Shown in pieces: positions 1 to 11,595 of a DNA stretch of 64,000 nt; positions within the stretch are counted from its first letter, which is position 1, and each line of letters begins with the position of its first letter. The notes beneath the pieces are model-generated. The model made no database searches, was not told where the DNA came from, and saw only the letters and a program-made list of their open reading frames with translations. Origin of the DNA: Tetracentron sinense (taxonomy: Eukaryota; Streptophyta; Magnoliopsida; Trochodendrales; Trochodendraceae); NCBI GenBank assembly GCA_015143295.1, contig CM026568.1:20776607-20840606 (forward strand), read 5' to 3'. Position numbers and translations under genes: made by a program.

Positions 1-419
1 TGAATAAAAATCATGTGCTAGGTTGCATAAAAATTTCTAAGTGCCCTAATAGATTAATTCCCTCACCAACTCCCTCTCTCCCTACTCTTACTTTGTGTGT
101 GTATACATAGAGAGAGAGAGGGGGAGAGAATTCTTATGTTATTATAGATAGTAAATGTGGAGGAACAATAGATATTACTTTATTGAACAAAAATCATGGG
201 TTAGGTTGCATAAGAAGTTTTAAGTTAGTAGATTAATTCATTCACTACCTTCCTCGCTCTCACTACATATAAATAGATACTACATATAAATAGAGAGAGT
301 TTTATGTTATTATATATAGAATGTGGAGGAGCATTATATATTATTTTATCAAACAAAAACATGTGCTACGTCGCATAAAAAGTTCAAAGTTCTCTAATAG
401 ATTAATTCATTCAACCACG

Positions 420-474
<55 letters not shown>

Positions 475-510
475 TATACGCCCACCAATTTTCTATTTTA
501 TTTTTTGCTT
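1..510. repeat. Tandem repeat, three units of about 165-183 bp
   Basis: Three related units begin near 1, 184 and 349. Each opens with a (t)gaa(t/c)aaaaatcatg-like motif followed by a 'gttgcataa' word, a 'agattaattc' word and a pyrimidine-rich CTCTC tract. The third unit ends in a long CT then TA microsatellite. No gene is visible. The unit may continue to the left of the window. Confidence 0.7.
421..475. repeat. (CT)n then (TA)n microsatellite
   Basis: A run of CT dinucleotides passes directly into a run of TA dinucleotides. The short open frame across it is a shadow of the repeat. Confidence 0.95.
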
Positions 511-1271
511 GAATTATATATCACCAGCCTACCTCGTGCATTTCATGCTCGAGCTATCTATTTTAGTTTAATAAGCACTCCTTAGGATAATTAATGTCTT
601 TTCTTATTGTTAAAAATATGATATTTATTTACCAAGTCTGCTAATTGTTGGGGATACAACCTACCATGCATTTATGACACATTTTGTCGTGATTTTACTT
701 ACTTAAATAAGACGAATGTTAACCTTCATGAAGACTAATGAACTTGTTAAGCTTCAATAGTATTTTTACCCTTATGTATTGAATATCATTCAATTAAATA
801 TAGGTATTTTGATATTTTCATAAGGAACAATCTATTAAATAAAGGAAAGAAAAAATATAAGAAAAGTCACTGTATTTTCTCTCCCTTGCATTTAAATGAT
901 GGTACCATTTAAAAAGACTAAATTAGCCATTAATTTTAGTATGTTTGATAATTAATATAAGAGTTAAAATGTCTTGGTGATTGTTACAGGTTCACCCACT
1001 GGGTGAACTTTAGTTACACACATTAAACAATACCTAATGAAACCCTTTGAAATGCATTGAGGAAGTATCATTACCAATATAGAGAGGATGCCTATGTTCA
1101 AAACGTTGATTGAATCTTTCAGTAATTCTAAAACTATCATTTGCTCAAGTATATTTTGACTTGAAATTCTCTACGGTCATAACCGGACTTCTTGGAGTTC
1201 GGTTATGCCACTGAGGTTGCCACATGTCCATTTTGACACTTTTTAACCGTGGTTAAGATTCACCGACTTAT
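511..1271. other. AT-rich spacer, no gene seen
   Basis: I see no coding region or complete element here. The stretch near 769-800 is an inverted match to 2822-2850, which hints at the two ends of an older, larger repeat, but I cannot define it further. Confidence 0.5.
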
Positions 1272-2175
1272 CCTTCTAATATAATGAGAATGTCCCACTT
1301 TAAAACGTCCAAAATTGCCCTTATCATATATATAAAAAAATTTGATTGAATATTTTTGCTTAATTCTCATACTACCCATTAATAAGCATGGCCGGTTAAA
1401 AACGCAAATTGATTTTTTCTTAATTTCAAAACCACCCCTTATCATATATAAGACAACAAATTCATTGAATTTGGTGGAAATTTGATTGAATATTTTTGTT
1501 TAATTCTCATACTACCCCTTAATAAGCATGGCATGTTAAAAACGAGGATTGATTTTTTCTTAATTTCAAAACCACCCTTTATCATATATAAGACAATAGA
1601 TTCATTGAATTTGGTGGTTAAGTAAAAAATTACCCCTTACTTATATAGTAATGAAAAAGATCGTGTTAAAAAAAACATTGATTATATTGATTTTTAGCTT
1701 AACTCCAAAAGTAATCTAACTCATATATAAAGATAGAATACCCAAAATGACCTCAAATTATTTCCTATAGTCAGAATGTCCTGAGTATTATTTAATTTCT
1801 AAAATGCCCATAAATCAAACTTCCATACCCAAATATCTCTCACAAAATTTTTTAACCCAAATTAATGCTCATTAAGTTTGCTCATATTCCAGGTTGTATT
1901 TTTAAAAAATGTCTCACATTTATACACCCAAAATACCCTCTGTTTTTTATATATTTAAAATGCCCCTATAGCTTTTTGGTTCTCAAAATGTCCTTACGTC
2001 ATATTTCTGTAACTAACGTGTCCCTCACAAATTTTTTAGCCAAAATGTCCCTTAACTTTCTATACCCAAAAATATTCCTTTATTTTTTTTTTCCAAAATA
2101 CCCTTACTAGGGTCGCTCTTTTTAATCTCTCTCCCCTTCCCCTCTCTCATGTGCATCGCACGTGCGGCCCACTAG
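1272..2175 (+). mobile_element. Helitron-like non-autonomous element, subfamily B
   Basis: The 3' end shows a near-perfect hairpin, catgtgc-atc-gcacgtg (around 2149-2165), about ten bases before a terminal CTAG that is followed by T. That is the Helitron 3' signature. The 5' end is placed where the sequence becomes similar (aatataatgagaatg) to a related copy near 30170. It carries no coding capacity. The interior has many short 'aaaatgccc' words and a 140 bp direct repeat. The 5' boundary is uncertain. Confidence 0.45.
1341..1620. repeat. Direct repeat, two 140 bp units
   Basis: Units start at 1341 and 1481 with the shared word tttgattgaatatttttg. Both continue through 'taataagcatgg', 'gttaaaaacg' and 'aaaaccaccc' to 'gaatttggtgg'. 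They differ at scattered bases. Confidence 0.8.
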
Positions 2176-2447
2176 TGAAGGTAAAGAGACAACAATATAT
2201 TGTTTCTTATATATAATGGGTATTGCTAATGTTTACTCAGTGTGTGAACTTGCTAACCTTTATTAAGACATTTTTACCCTTGCATTAATTACCAAACTCA
2301 CTAAAGTTAAAAGATAGTTTAATCTTTTCATAAGAAACTAGTCATTAAATGCATAAGAGAATACATACAATTTAACGTTTTTTTGTACTTCTTCTCTCTC
2401 CTATTTAATTAATTATCCTCTATGAAAATACTAAAATACTCTTATAC
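2176..2447. other. AT-rich spacer, no gene seen
   Basis: There is no recognisable gene or bounded element. A short 'gtgtgaacttgctaacc' stretch resembles text near 3090-3110. Confidence 0.5.
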
Positions 2448-2819
2448 CTTTACTATTATAATGGGAGAGGTAGGCATGGCCTGATTTTTCTGAATTCCCA
2501 AACTACCCATATGATTTAATGTTTTGCTTTAATTCCAAAATTACCCCTTGCCCATCTATCTATTTAAAGAATAGAATCACAACCAATCGTGATTGAACTC
2601 GGGGAGAGTTCAATCGCACCAGTGGGTTAACATGTGTCCCTTCTAACTCCTATTAATTGTGGTTAACTCCTTCCCCTCGCTCTCACGTGCATCGCACAGG
2701 CCACCCGCTATTGAACTCGGGGAGAGTTCAATTGTTAACACGTGTCCCTTTTAACTCCTATTAACTGTGGTTAACTCCTTCCCCTCGCTCTCACGAGCAT
2801 CGCACGTGCCACCTGCTAG
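2448..2819 (+). mobile_element. Helitron-like non-autonomous element, subfamily A
   Basis: The 5' end reads ctttactattataatgggag, also seen at 29800 and, reversed, at 16193. The 3' end has a hairpin formed by cacg(t/a)gc and gcacgtg, then ...ctgCTAG followed by T. Inside, a module (gaactcggggagagttcaat, then a 'gttaacacgtgtccctttta' word and 'ccttcccctcgctctcacg') occurs twice in tandem at about 2597-2710 and 2714-2819. It has no coding capacity. The family assignment rests on termini only. Confidence 0.55.
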
Positions 2820-2862
2820 TTTAATATAATGATATTCAATACATAAGGGTATCAATAAACCA

Positions 2863-3053
2863 AGGATTTTGCTAGCCCCAGTCGCAAATCTTCCAAAGAC
2901 AAAACTGGGGCGCTACAAATGTCAAACGTTCTCTCATTTTTACTTTTAAAACTGTTAAAATAATGAAGCATCTCCACATGTTAGCCCCATCTTGCGTGTA
3001 TGGAAAAATTTTGGAGTAAATGCGACTAGGGCTAGCACTCCCCTAAAAAGCAA
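2863..3053. mobile_element. MITE with about 23 bp terminal inverted repeats
   Basis: The left end contains tgctagccccagtcgca and the right end its inverse, tgcgactagggctagca. The interior is non-coding. I could not settle a target-site duplication. Half of a related terminus occurs near 15860-15890. Confidence 0.65.
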
Positions 3054-3121
3054 TACTTAAGGGTAAAAATGTCTGGTAAAAATTAATAAATTCACACAAT
3101 GAGTGAAGGATAGCATTCACC

Positions 3122-3142
3122 ATATATATATATATATATATA
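3122..3142. repeat. (TA)n microsatellite
   Basis: A run of TA dinucleotides. Confidence 0.9.
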
Positions 3143-3528
3143 ATTCAATAAAAATATATATATAAAAATTGAAAGGTGACAATGGAATCCTATTAGTTAT
3201 GCGTCATAACTAGGTTTGAAAGAAAATTTACAACTCAAACTTTAGGAAATATTTTTTTTGTAAACTAAAAAAAGTATATATCAGCAGAAGAATAATATAA
3301 AGTAAATGACAATAAATCATAGAAGGAATACTTTAAAGAAAGCCAAGCCAAACGAAGTTCATATGTAGTGTGAAATCTTAAAAGAAAACTACTCTAATTT
3401 AAAAGAGGATTGCTAGCACATTCTTCCACTAAGATTTTGAGCAGGTTATTGTGAGCCCCACCATAATATCCTTGCATTCTTGCCCCCGAAAAAGGGAGAG
3501 TGCAATATGGGAAAAACACGATATACGA

Positions 3529-3532
<4 letters not shown>
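3143..3532. other. AT-rich spacer, no gene seen
   Basis: I see no gene or bounded element here. Confidence 0.5.

Positions 3533-3584
<52 letters not shown>
3533..3584. repeat. (TA)n microsatellite, about 26 units
   Basis: An uninterrupted TA run. The opposing short frames of alternating Tyr/Ile codons across it are artefacts. Confidence 0.95.
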
Positions 3585-3586
<2 letters not shown>

Positions 3587-3792
3587 TTGTATATCAACTC
3601 AAATTGAAGAACATATGTAGCCAGCTTTATATTGGCCAGCATTCCCTATTCCCTAATTGTAGGTGTCGATTTATCCCCCTACTCAATAGTAAGCCTATTT
3701 AATACCAATATCTACACAACCCCCAAATATTTTATTTTGAGTCATCATACCTAGCCAGCTTTATATTCCATCTATATATAATGTTAACCTTA

Positions 3793-4207
3793 GGTAGGAG
3801 TGAGTATCGAGCTTTTATCTAGCAATGTAAATATTTCAAGGTGTCAGCTCGACTCGTTTATAAATGAGCAAGTCGAACATGAACCGATCTTGAGTTTTTA
3901 GGTCGATTAAAATATATTTAGTTTAAAATTTTATATATAATATATGATTAGTTTTAAAAATAACCCTTTAATGAAGTATTTATATTGTATATTTATATAT
4001 TATCAATCTTTTAATATTTTTACTATATATATTCATATGTTATTAAAATTTTATACAAGCCGAATACATGTTTGTTCAAGCTCGGTTAGTTTGCTAAACG
4101 AGCTTGAAAATTGTGTTCAAGCTCGTTCATTAAGCTTAGCAAATGATCCTCGAACGGGCTTTTATCAAGTCGAGTATCATGCTGCGGATTTGATACTCAA
4201 CCCTACC
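3793..4207. mobile_element. Foldback/MITE-like element with GGTAGG termini
   Basis: The left end ggtaggagtgagtatc pairs with the right end gatactcaaccctacc. The interior is rich in 'cgagctcg', 'caagctcg' words typical of a common plant repeat, also present at 31316-32722. No product is expected. Confidence 0.5.
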
Positions 4208-4367
4208 TTCAGGAAAGTAAATATTGTAACTTTCATTAACTTTTTACCCTTTAATATTTGGCATTCCTTTTTTTTTTTTAAAGGTAGGATATTTTGGTCA
4301 TTTTAGAGGAAGAAAGACATGCAATATGGTTTTGGTTTACCTCGAACAGGTCGAGTCAATTAAGGAT

Positions 4368-4559
4368 ACCACAACCCCAGAGGGTGTAGCCCAGTGGTCA
4401 CTTGGACGAACCGTAAACCTGGAGGTCTCGAGTTCGATTCACTGGTTCCCCTTAATAACTGCTGCATGGGGTGGGGGTATTCCCTATGTTAGCCAGTGGG
4501 ACTAGTCTGAGCTTTCAAGACTCAGGATATCCACGGTATCAAAAAAATAAAAAAATTAT
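4368..4559 (+). mobile_element. tRNA-derived SINE with target-site duplication
   Basis: A box A-like tgtagcccagtggt and a box B-like gagttcgattc lie at the spacing of a pol III promoter. The element ends in an A-rich tail near 4541-4556. It is flanked by a perfect 10 bp direct repeat, aattaaggat, at 4358-4367 and 4560-4569. Head, body, tail and duplication all fit a SINE insertion. It encodes no protein; such elements move with LINE enzymes. Confidence 0.85.
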
Positions 4560-4729
4560 AATTAAGGATTCCGCCCTTGACCAAAATCAGATCAAAAAAT
4601 CTGACTTCCAATTGACACCCATATGGTCAAATACATTATTAGCAATTAGAACCTTAGCCTAGGTGAGCGCTCTTTGTTTTTAATGGTTTTTTCAGCTATG
4701 GAAGCTGAGGCAGATCTATGATTTTTTTG

Positions 4730-5130
4730 CTAGGGCAATTGATGGTTGATTGATAATATTAGTAATTATTATTTAATGGGTTTGTGAAGAATGATTTGGC
4801 AAGTGTAGAATTTTCTTGGTCCATGGTGTGTGGAGGGTCGAGAGTGTAGCCCCCAAATTTTTTTCTTTTTTGAGATCCAATCGTTCGCCATCTCATCAAT
4901 TTGTAAAGAATATATTTTTGTTAAAGTTAGGGGCAACTTCCCCTGCCCATGGCTATGCCCTCTTTAATAAATGAATATGGTATGAATGTTAGATTTTTTT
5001 TTTCCCAAAGTTGAGGGGGCAGCTGCTCCCTTGCCCTATGCATATGCCTTCTTAAATTAAATTATATAGTATAAAACTTTTTTTTTCTCTCAAAATTTTA
5101 GGACACTAGTCCCCCTTAGCTCCGCCCTGG
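4730..5130. repeat. Dispersed repeat of the 'gccccttgcccatggctatgcc' type
   Basis: It shares its beginning (aatattagtaattatt) with 27570 and shares repeated phrases such as 'gggcaacttcccctgccc' and 'tatgccctctttaat' with 27660-28010, 28440-28740 and 32860-33020. It ends near 'ttagctccgcccTgg'. The superfamily is not recognised and no clear ends are visible. Confidence 0.5.
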
Positions 5131-5279
5131 TGTGAAAGTGGTTGGACCAATTTCAAGTCCCTTTTGGTACGACGGTTGATATGATTACCATATTACTAAC
5201 CTAACTACTAACGTATTAACCCTAGATGTATATTATATATATACACACACACACAATAAAAAGAGTGCATGCTTGCTTT

Positions 5280-5532
5280 TAAGGGTGTCAATTGACCGGG
5301 CTGGTCCGTGGTTCGCCTGCCCTAGCTCTGTTAAGTAGTTGGGCTCCTTGGGCCTGAGCCCGTTAGAGTAAATTTCAAACCATGCTGGCCCGACCCAATT
5401 ACTCAAAAATTACAAAATCTATGTAGGCCCAACTAGTTCTAGACTGAGCCCTATTATTAATAAGACTAAGCTTCGGCCTACCCCTCAAGCCCGATTAAAA
5501 TTTGGGCTGCTAAAGCCCCATTAACACCCCTA
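5280..5532. mobile_element. hAT-like MITE, about 253 bp
   Basis: The termini taagggtgtcaatt and (inverted) taggggtgttaat pair. The flanks carry an 8 bp direct repeat, cttgcttt, at 5272-5279 and 5533-5540, the size used by hAT transposases. One caution: the bases after the right copy (gggtgtcaat) also resemble the left terminus, so the exact boundary may shift. Confidence 0.55.
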
Positions 5533-5544
5533 CTTGCTTTGGGT

Positions 5545-5790
5545 GTCAATAGTAGGGCTGTCAACGGAGTGGATTCGAAGCGGATAGTGCTCTATCCGTA
5601 TCCGTTCCGATTACTTATACCTAGTATCCGAATTCGCTCTGAAATTCAGCAAATAATAATTTAGGATATTCGAATTCGATTAGTTTAAACAAATTCGGAT
5701 AATATCCGAATTCGACCGATTATACTTATTTGAATTCGGATATTATTCAATTCGACACATTATCCGAATATCGGAATAGTTAATCTCCAA
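5545..5790. repeat. Repeat fragment rich in 'ggattcgaatat' words
   Basis: It starts at 'agggctgtcaacggagtgg' and contains many alternating 'gtatccgaattcg'/'cgaattcggata' words, a common plant MITE composition. The right end is not defined. Confidence 0.4.
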
Positions 5791-6401
5791 AAGAAAACAA
5801 TAAAAAAAAAATTCCTAAGAGGATCAAATCCAAAATGATTTTGAATGAAATTAAATTTGAAATTCAATGAAAAAGAACAAACTGAATAAATACCGGTAAC
5901 AGTGAGCAAATTCTGGGCTGATCTGGCTTCATCCCAACAACATTGATGAAAAGCTCATGAAATTATGGATTTTCAACTTCTAAGATCTCAGTATTAAGAT
6001 TAGGGCAAAGAAGGTTTTTTTTTTCCACCATGCCTATCCAAAGGCCTTATAGCAGGTTTCTTGACACACAACTTTACTAGCGGCCACATATCCACCAAGG
6101 CTTCTTCGGATCCACACAAAGAGAAGGGATTGAACCCTAGGCTGTCGACATCGCCATAGCTTTAATGGCGGCCAAGTATCCACGTATCCGCCAAAAGCTA
6201 TAGCAAAGCTCCATCTTGCCATAGCTTCAACGAATTGGTTTGGTTGCATTGGAGAGGAGGGAGGGCGTAGCCGCTTAGGACACTTTTTCTTAATTAATTC
6301 TAAACCCTAATTAGATAAGCATTAACTTAGGGATTAATACTAAACTAACTATATTTTGAGAGAACAGATGGGAAATAAATGACATTTAAGGTTCGTTCTT
6401 T

Positions 6402-7007
6402 TGTTGGGACTTATAAAGCTTGGCAATTTGCATTTTGTCATGGTAGTTGTTAGAAATTTTGAGTAACTGTTGTTAGGGTTTTTCATATTAAATAAAAACT
6501 CATGTGGTCCGGTGCAATCCTTAGATTTTCAAAAACTCGGACTGTATTGTTGTCAATAGAGAATAATAAGATTAATGAATCTCACTAAATAAATGTGATT
6601 GAACAAGGACTCATAAGTGTTATTAAAGCTAACAAATATGATCAGGGTTGGCGACCGTTAGATCTTTGGTGTGATTTCTCTCAACTCTTGGATCTTATGG
6701 TGGGTATGATTCCAAGGGTATATAAAGAAAGGGGAAGTCCCTCTTTTTTCTTACATCATTTAGAAGCCCCATTAAATCAGACCTAAAGAGAAAAGGGAAG
6801 GCTCCTCTCATCCTCTCAAGCACAGTACGAAAGATCCAGCATCACATCGAGAATGGAATAAGGATATTCCAGCGAGTTGGTATGTGATTATCTCTTTCAG
6901 TCTCCATCTTTATTTGATTATGAATTCTAGAAATCTAATTGCATGGACTAAATCTCGGATTAAATAATAATGTTTAGGTTTAACAGGTTATTATTTGAAT
7001 CCCAACA
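6402..7007 (+). mobile_element. Ty1/copia 5' LTR, copy 1
   Basis: It begins TGTTGGGA and ends TCCCAACA, an 8 bp inverted terminal match. A TATA-like 'tatataaaga' lies near 6719. It is followed two bases later by a tRNA-Met-type primer-binding site. Confidence 0.85.
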
Positions 7008-7009
7008 AT

Positions 7010-7021
7010 TGGTATCAGAGC
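7010..7021 (+). other. Retroelement primer-binding site, copy 1
   Basis: tggtatcagagc is the complement of the 3' end of initiator tRNA-Met, the usual plant copia/gypsy primer. Confidence 0.85.
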
Positions 7022-8556
7022 TCAGGCTCTCACCATGTGATTACTTTTTCTAAGTTTCATTATTTGGATTATTATCGGATTTGAATAACCAATTTTTATT
7101 GATGTAAGTGATTCAGAATTAAGGTAAAAAGGAGAAACAGATATTAAACAAAAAAAAAAGGAAAGGGGTTTTTTCCTGTTTTCAGTTGGATGGCGTTTCC
7201 GTCACCTGTGGAGACTGTCACCAGAGGGTGGCCGACCTTTTGGCACCAGGGGCTGTCGGTATGGTGGCCGGTAGGGCCCCCAACAGTTGAGATACAATAC
7301 GGTTAAGGTTTGTAAAAAAAAAAATCTGAATTGAGAAGAAGGATCCTGAGGGTCAACCCGGGTGGTTGACTCTACCAGCACCCCGAACCGGATTACCAGG
7401 ATCCAAATGCAGACCCAACCCAAACTCAATCTAGATATCGGTTCGACCCGAGGGGTTTGGCCCGACCCGGATCCGTCCAGACCCGACCGGCACGGTTCAC
7501 TTAGACTAAACTGAAGTTCAGGCCAAACCAGACTGGGCTCTTGAATCGGAATGGACCGGCCACGTAGCCAGCCAGACAACCTACGCGCGCGTGACGCACA
7601 AACCGCACGTGAGATGCAGCCCCCGCACGTGATGCGCAGTTCCTGCGCGTGAAACGCGCGTCACTCGCAGGGCGTGTCCCTTGTGCGTGACATGTCCCTA
7701 GGACACATTTAGGGGGAGTGTCTGAACACTCTTTTTTAAGTGTTTTGGTTCCATTTTTTAGGTCCATTTGGACTTCTAAGCACTGTAAAGAGTTGTTTTA
7801 GTACATGAACATCATTTTCTTATGATTTTGACATTAAATAAAGAAAGAAATTGATACTTTACCCAAAATTAATATCAGGAACTAAGGTTTAAATCATTCT
7901 ATAGGATTTCGTTTTGATCTATAGGGCAATTATTCGAATGGGCATAACTTAAGTAGGTTAGATTGTCTTTGCCCAAAGGGGACCGTCCTATAAGAGGTTT
8001 GGTATTTCGAATTGGAGAATTTGATCTTCTTTAAACTGCAAGTTTGCACTCAACTACATTGAATAACTAGTCTTGCCAAAAGGTGTCTATGAACTTCATG
8101 TAGATTGAGTGGGACAGAACGATTTGTGAGTGGCGGTGAGAAAATGATAACCCTCTTGCCTAAATGTGGAAGTGTTATGATCAATCCAAAACGTGATAGG
8201 TTAGTTTTGTACGTGACTGTTGTCGCCAATTAGGGGGTGAATTGCATATTGAAATCTCTTGTCCAAATGTGTGATTAGATGATGCGCCTACCTGTCCCGT
8301 AAAGTGGAAGTAAGTATTCTTAAATTAAACCACTTTAGTTATCCGGCTTAACCCCTAGACTAGATTAGAATCATAAAATTTAAGTAAAGTCATGCAAGGA
8401 CAAGTATAAAGTGAATTTGTATAATTTGTATAATATTTTATAAGACATATCACAACATAGAAAATAGTGACATTTGTAACTATGGACGGATCTATGTTTC
8501 ACAAACATTTGATTGGAATTGAGCCACTGAATGGTTCAAACTATAATTCTTGAAGG
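7022..8556 (+). mobile_element. Copia leader region, copy 1
   Basis: A long untranslated leader between the primer-binding site and gag. It includes a GC-richer stretch at about 7190-7700 with repeated 'cgcacgtga' words. Opposite-strand open frames here (7202-7767) show no protein family features and I treat them as chance. Confidence 0.5.
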
Positions 8557-9006
8557 ATGCAGTTGCATATAGTTCTGAGTTGCCTTGATTATGACTTTGC
8601 CCTCTTAGAGGAAAAGCCGGTTGTTCCCACTGCTGAGTCTTCGGACTCAGATAGGTCCTTGCATTCGAAGTGGGAGAAAATCAATCAAATGGTCATGATG
8701 ATCATTAGGGCTTCTGTTCAAGAAGCCATCAAGAGTAGTATTTTTGTTGCTGATACTGCTAAGGTTCTTCTTGAGACTATTAAGAAGCAATTTATGGGGT
8801 CTGTTAGATCTCGCCAATACACTTGTCTGACTTAGTTGATTTCATTGAAGTATGATGGTACTGGAAAAGTTCGGAAGCATATCCTGAAGATTTCTAAGTG
8901 ATTATCTCTCTTAGAGAGTTGGAGTTGACCATTGAGGACGACCTCATGGTTCATTTGGTCATAGTTTTGCTTCCTCAATTATTTGATGCGTTTAAGGTTA
9001 ATTATA
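8557..9006 (+). mobile_element. Copia gag fragment, copy 1 (fossil)
   Basis: The translation resembles the UBN2-type copia gag: a LHSKW(E/K)K(I/V)NQMVMMII stretch, then a KKQF segment, then LISLKYDGTGKVRKHI and a LVIVLLPQLFDAFKVNY ending. It stops where the second duplication unit begins. It is broken and not expected to be functional. Confidence 0.75.
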
Positions 9007-9439
9007 GATTTTCAACTTCTAAGATCTCAGTATTAAGATTAGGGCAAAGAAGGTTTTTTTTTTCCCCATGCCTATCCAAAGGCCTTATAGCAGGTTTCTT
9101 GACACACAACTTTACTAGCGGCCACATATCCACCAAGGCTTCTTCGGATCCACACAAAGAGAAGGGATTGAACCCTAGGCTGTCGACATCGCCATAGCTT
9201 TAATGGCGGCCAAGTATCCACGTATCCGCCAAAAGCTATAGCAAAGCTCCATCTTGCCATAGCTTCAACGAACTGGTTTGGTTGCATTGGAGAGGAGGGA
9301 GGGCGTAGCCGCTTAGGACACTTTTTCTTAATTAATTCTAAACCCTAATTAGATAAGCATTAACTTAGGGATTAATACTAAACTAACTATATTTTGAGAG
9401 AACAGATGGGAAATAAATGACATTTAAGGTTCGTTCTTT

Positions 9440-10045
9440 TGTTGGGACTTATAAAGCTTGGCAATTTGCATTTTGTCATGGTAGTTGTTAGAAATTTTGA
9501 GTAACTGTTGTTAGGGTTTTTCATATTAAATAAAAACTCATGTGGTCCGGTGCAATCCTTAGATTTTCAAAAACTCGGACTGTATTGTTGTCAATAGAGA
9601 ATAATAAGATTAATGAATCTCACTAAATAAATGTGATTGAACAAGGACTCATAAGTGTTATTAAAGCTAACAAATATGGTCAGGGTTGGCGACCATTAGA
9701 TCTTTGGTGTGATTTCTCTCAACTCTTGGATCTTATGGTGGGTATGATTCCAAGGGTATATAAAGAAAGGGGAAGTCCCTCTTTTTTCTTACATCATTTA
9801 GAAGCCCCATTAAATCAGACCTAAAGAGAAAAGGGAAGGCTCCTCTCATCCTCTCAAGCACAGTACGAAAGATCCAGCATCACACCGAGAAGGGAATAAG
9901 GATATTCCAGCGAGTTGGTATGTGATTATCTCTTTTAGTCTCCATCTTTATTTGATTATGAATTCTAGAAATCTAATTGCATGGACTAAATCTCGGATTA
10001 AATAATAATGTTTAGGTTTAACAGGTTATTATTTGAATCCCAACA
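9440..10045 (+). mobile_element. Ty1/copia LTR, copy 2
   Basis: Same termini and length (606 bp) as the LTR at 6402-7007. It is present through the tandem duplication rather than as a 3' LTR, since it too is followed by a primer-binding site and gag. Confidence 0.85.
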
Positions 10046-10047
10046 AT

Positions 10048-10059
10048 TGGTATCAGAGC
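10048..10059 (+). other. Retroelement primer-binding site, copy 2
   Basis: tggtatcagagc follows the second LTR by two bases. Confidence 0.85.
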
Positions 10060-11595
10060 TCAGGCTCTCACCATGTGATTACTTTTTCTAAGTTTCATTA
10101 TTTGGATTATTATCGGATTTGAATAACCAATTTTTATTGATGTAAGTGATTCAGAATTAAGGTAAAAAGGAGAAACAGATATTAAACAAAAAAAAAAAGG
10201 AAAGGGGTTTTTTCCTGTTTTCAGTTGGATGGCGTTTCCGTCACCCGTGGAGGCTGTCACCAGAGGGTGGCCGACCTTTTGGCACCAGGGGCTGTCGGTA
10301 TGGTGGCCGGTAGGGCCCCCAACAGTTGAGATACAATACGGTTAAGGTTTGTAAAAAAAAAATTCTGAATTGAGAAGAAGGATCCTGAGGGTCAACCCGG
10401 GTGGTTGACTCTACCATCACCCCGAACCGGATTACCAGGATCCAAATGCAGACCCAACCCAAACTCAATCTAGATATGGGTTCGACCCGAGGGGTTTGGC
10501 CCGACCCGGATCCGGCCAGACCCGACCGGCACGGTTCACTTAGACTAAACTGAAGTTCAGGCCAAACCAGACTGGGCTCTTGAATCGGAATGGACCGGCC
10601 ACGTAGCCAGCCAGACAACCTACGCGCACGTGACGCGCAAACCGCACGTGAGATGCAGCCCCCGCACGTGATGCGCAGTTCCTGCGCGTGAGACGGGCGT
10701 CACTCGCAGGGCGTGTCCCTTGTGCGTGACATGTCCCTAGGACACATTTAGGGGGAGTGTCTGAACACTCTTTTTTAAGTGTTTTGGTTCCGTTTTTTAG
10801 GTCCATTTGGACTTCTAAGCACTGTAAAGAGTTGTTTTAGTACATGAACATCATTTTCTTATGATTTTGACATTAAATAAAGAAAGAAATTGATACTTTA
10901 CCCAAAATTAATATCAGGAACTAAGGTTTAAATCATTCTATAGGATTTCGTTTTGATCTATAAGGCAATTATTCGAATGGGCATAACTTAAGTAGGTTAG
11001 ATTGTCTTTGCCCAAAGGGGACCGTCCTATAAGAGGTTTGGTATTTCGAATTGGAGAATTTGATCTTCTTTAAACTGCAAGTTTGCACTCAACTACATTG
11101 AATAACTAGTCTTGCCAAAAGGTGTCTATGAACTTCATGTAGATTGAGTGGGACAGAACGATTTGTGAGTGGTGGTGAGAAAATGATAACCCTCTTGCCT
11201 AAATGTGGAAGTGTTATGATCAATCCAAAACGTGATAGGTTAGTTTTGTATGTGACTGTTGTCGCCAATTAGGGGGTGAATTGCATATCGAAATCTCTTG
11301 TCCAAATGTGTGATTAGATGATGTGTCTACCTGTCCCGTAAAGTGGAAGTAAGTATTCTTAAATTAAACCACTTTAGTTATCCGGCTTAACCCCTAGACT
11401 AGATTAGAATCATAAAATTTAAGTAAAGTCATGCAAGGACAAGTATAAAGTGAATTAGTATAATTTGTATAATATTTTATAAGACATATCACAACATAGA
11501 AAATAGTGACATTTGTAACTATGGACGGATCTATGTTTCACAAACATTTGATTGGAATTGAGCCACTGAATGGTTCAAACTATAATTCTTGAAGG
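10060..11595 (+). mobile_element. Copia leader region, copy 2
   Basis: It corresponds to 7022-8556 with few differences. No gene is seen in it. Confidence 0.5.

Noticed and set aside
3394-3702. Opposing frames of alternating Tyr and Ile
   Set aside because: They are translations of a (TA)n microsatellite.
4380-4450. A functional tRNA gene
   Set aside because: Box A and B are present, but the sequence cannot form a full cloverleaf and is followed by a SINE body, A-rich tail and target repeat.
7202-7767. Overlapping - strand frames of 125 and 88 codons, repeated at 10241-10806
   Set aside because: They lie antisense in a copia leader and are conserved only through the recent duplication; no family features.
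6402-10045. Reading the two copia LTRs as a 5'/3' pair of one short element
   Set aside because: Both are followed by a primer-binding site and gag, and homology extends beyond the LTRs on both sides, so a tandem duplication explains them.
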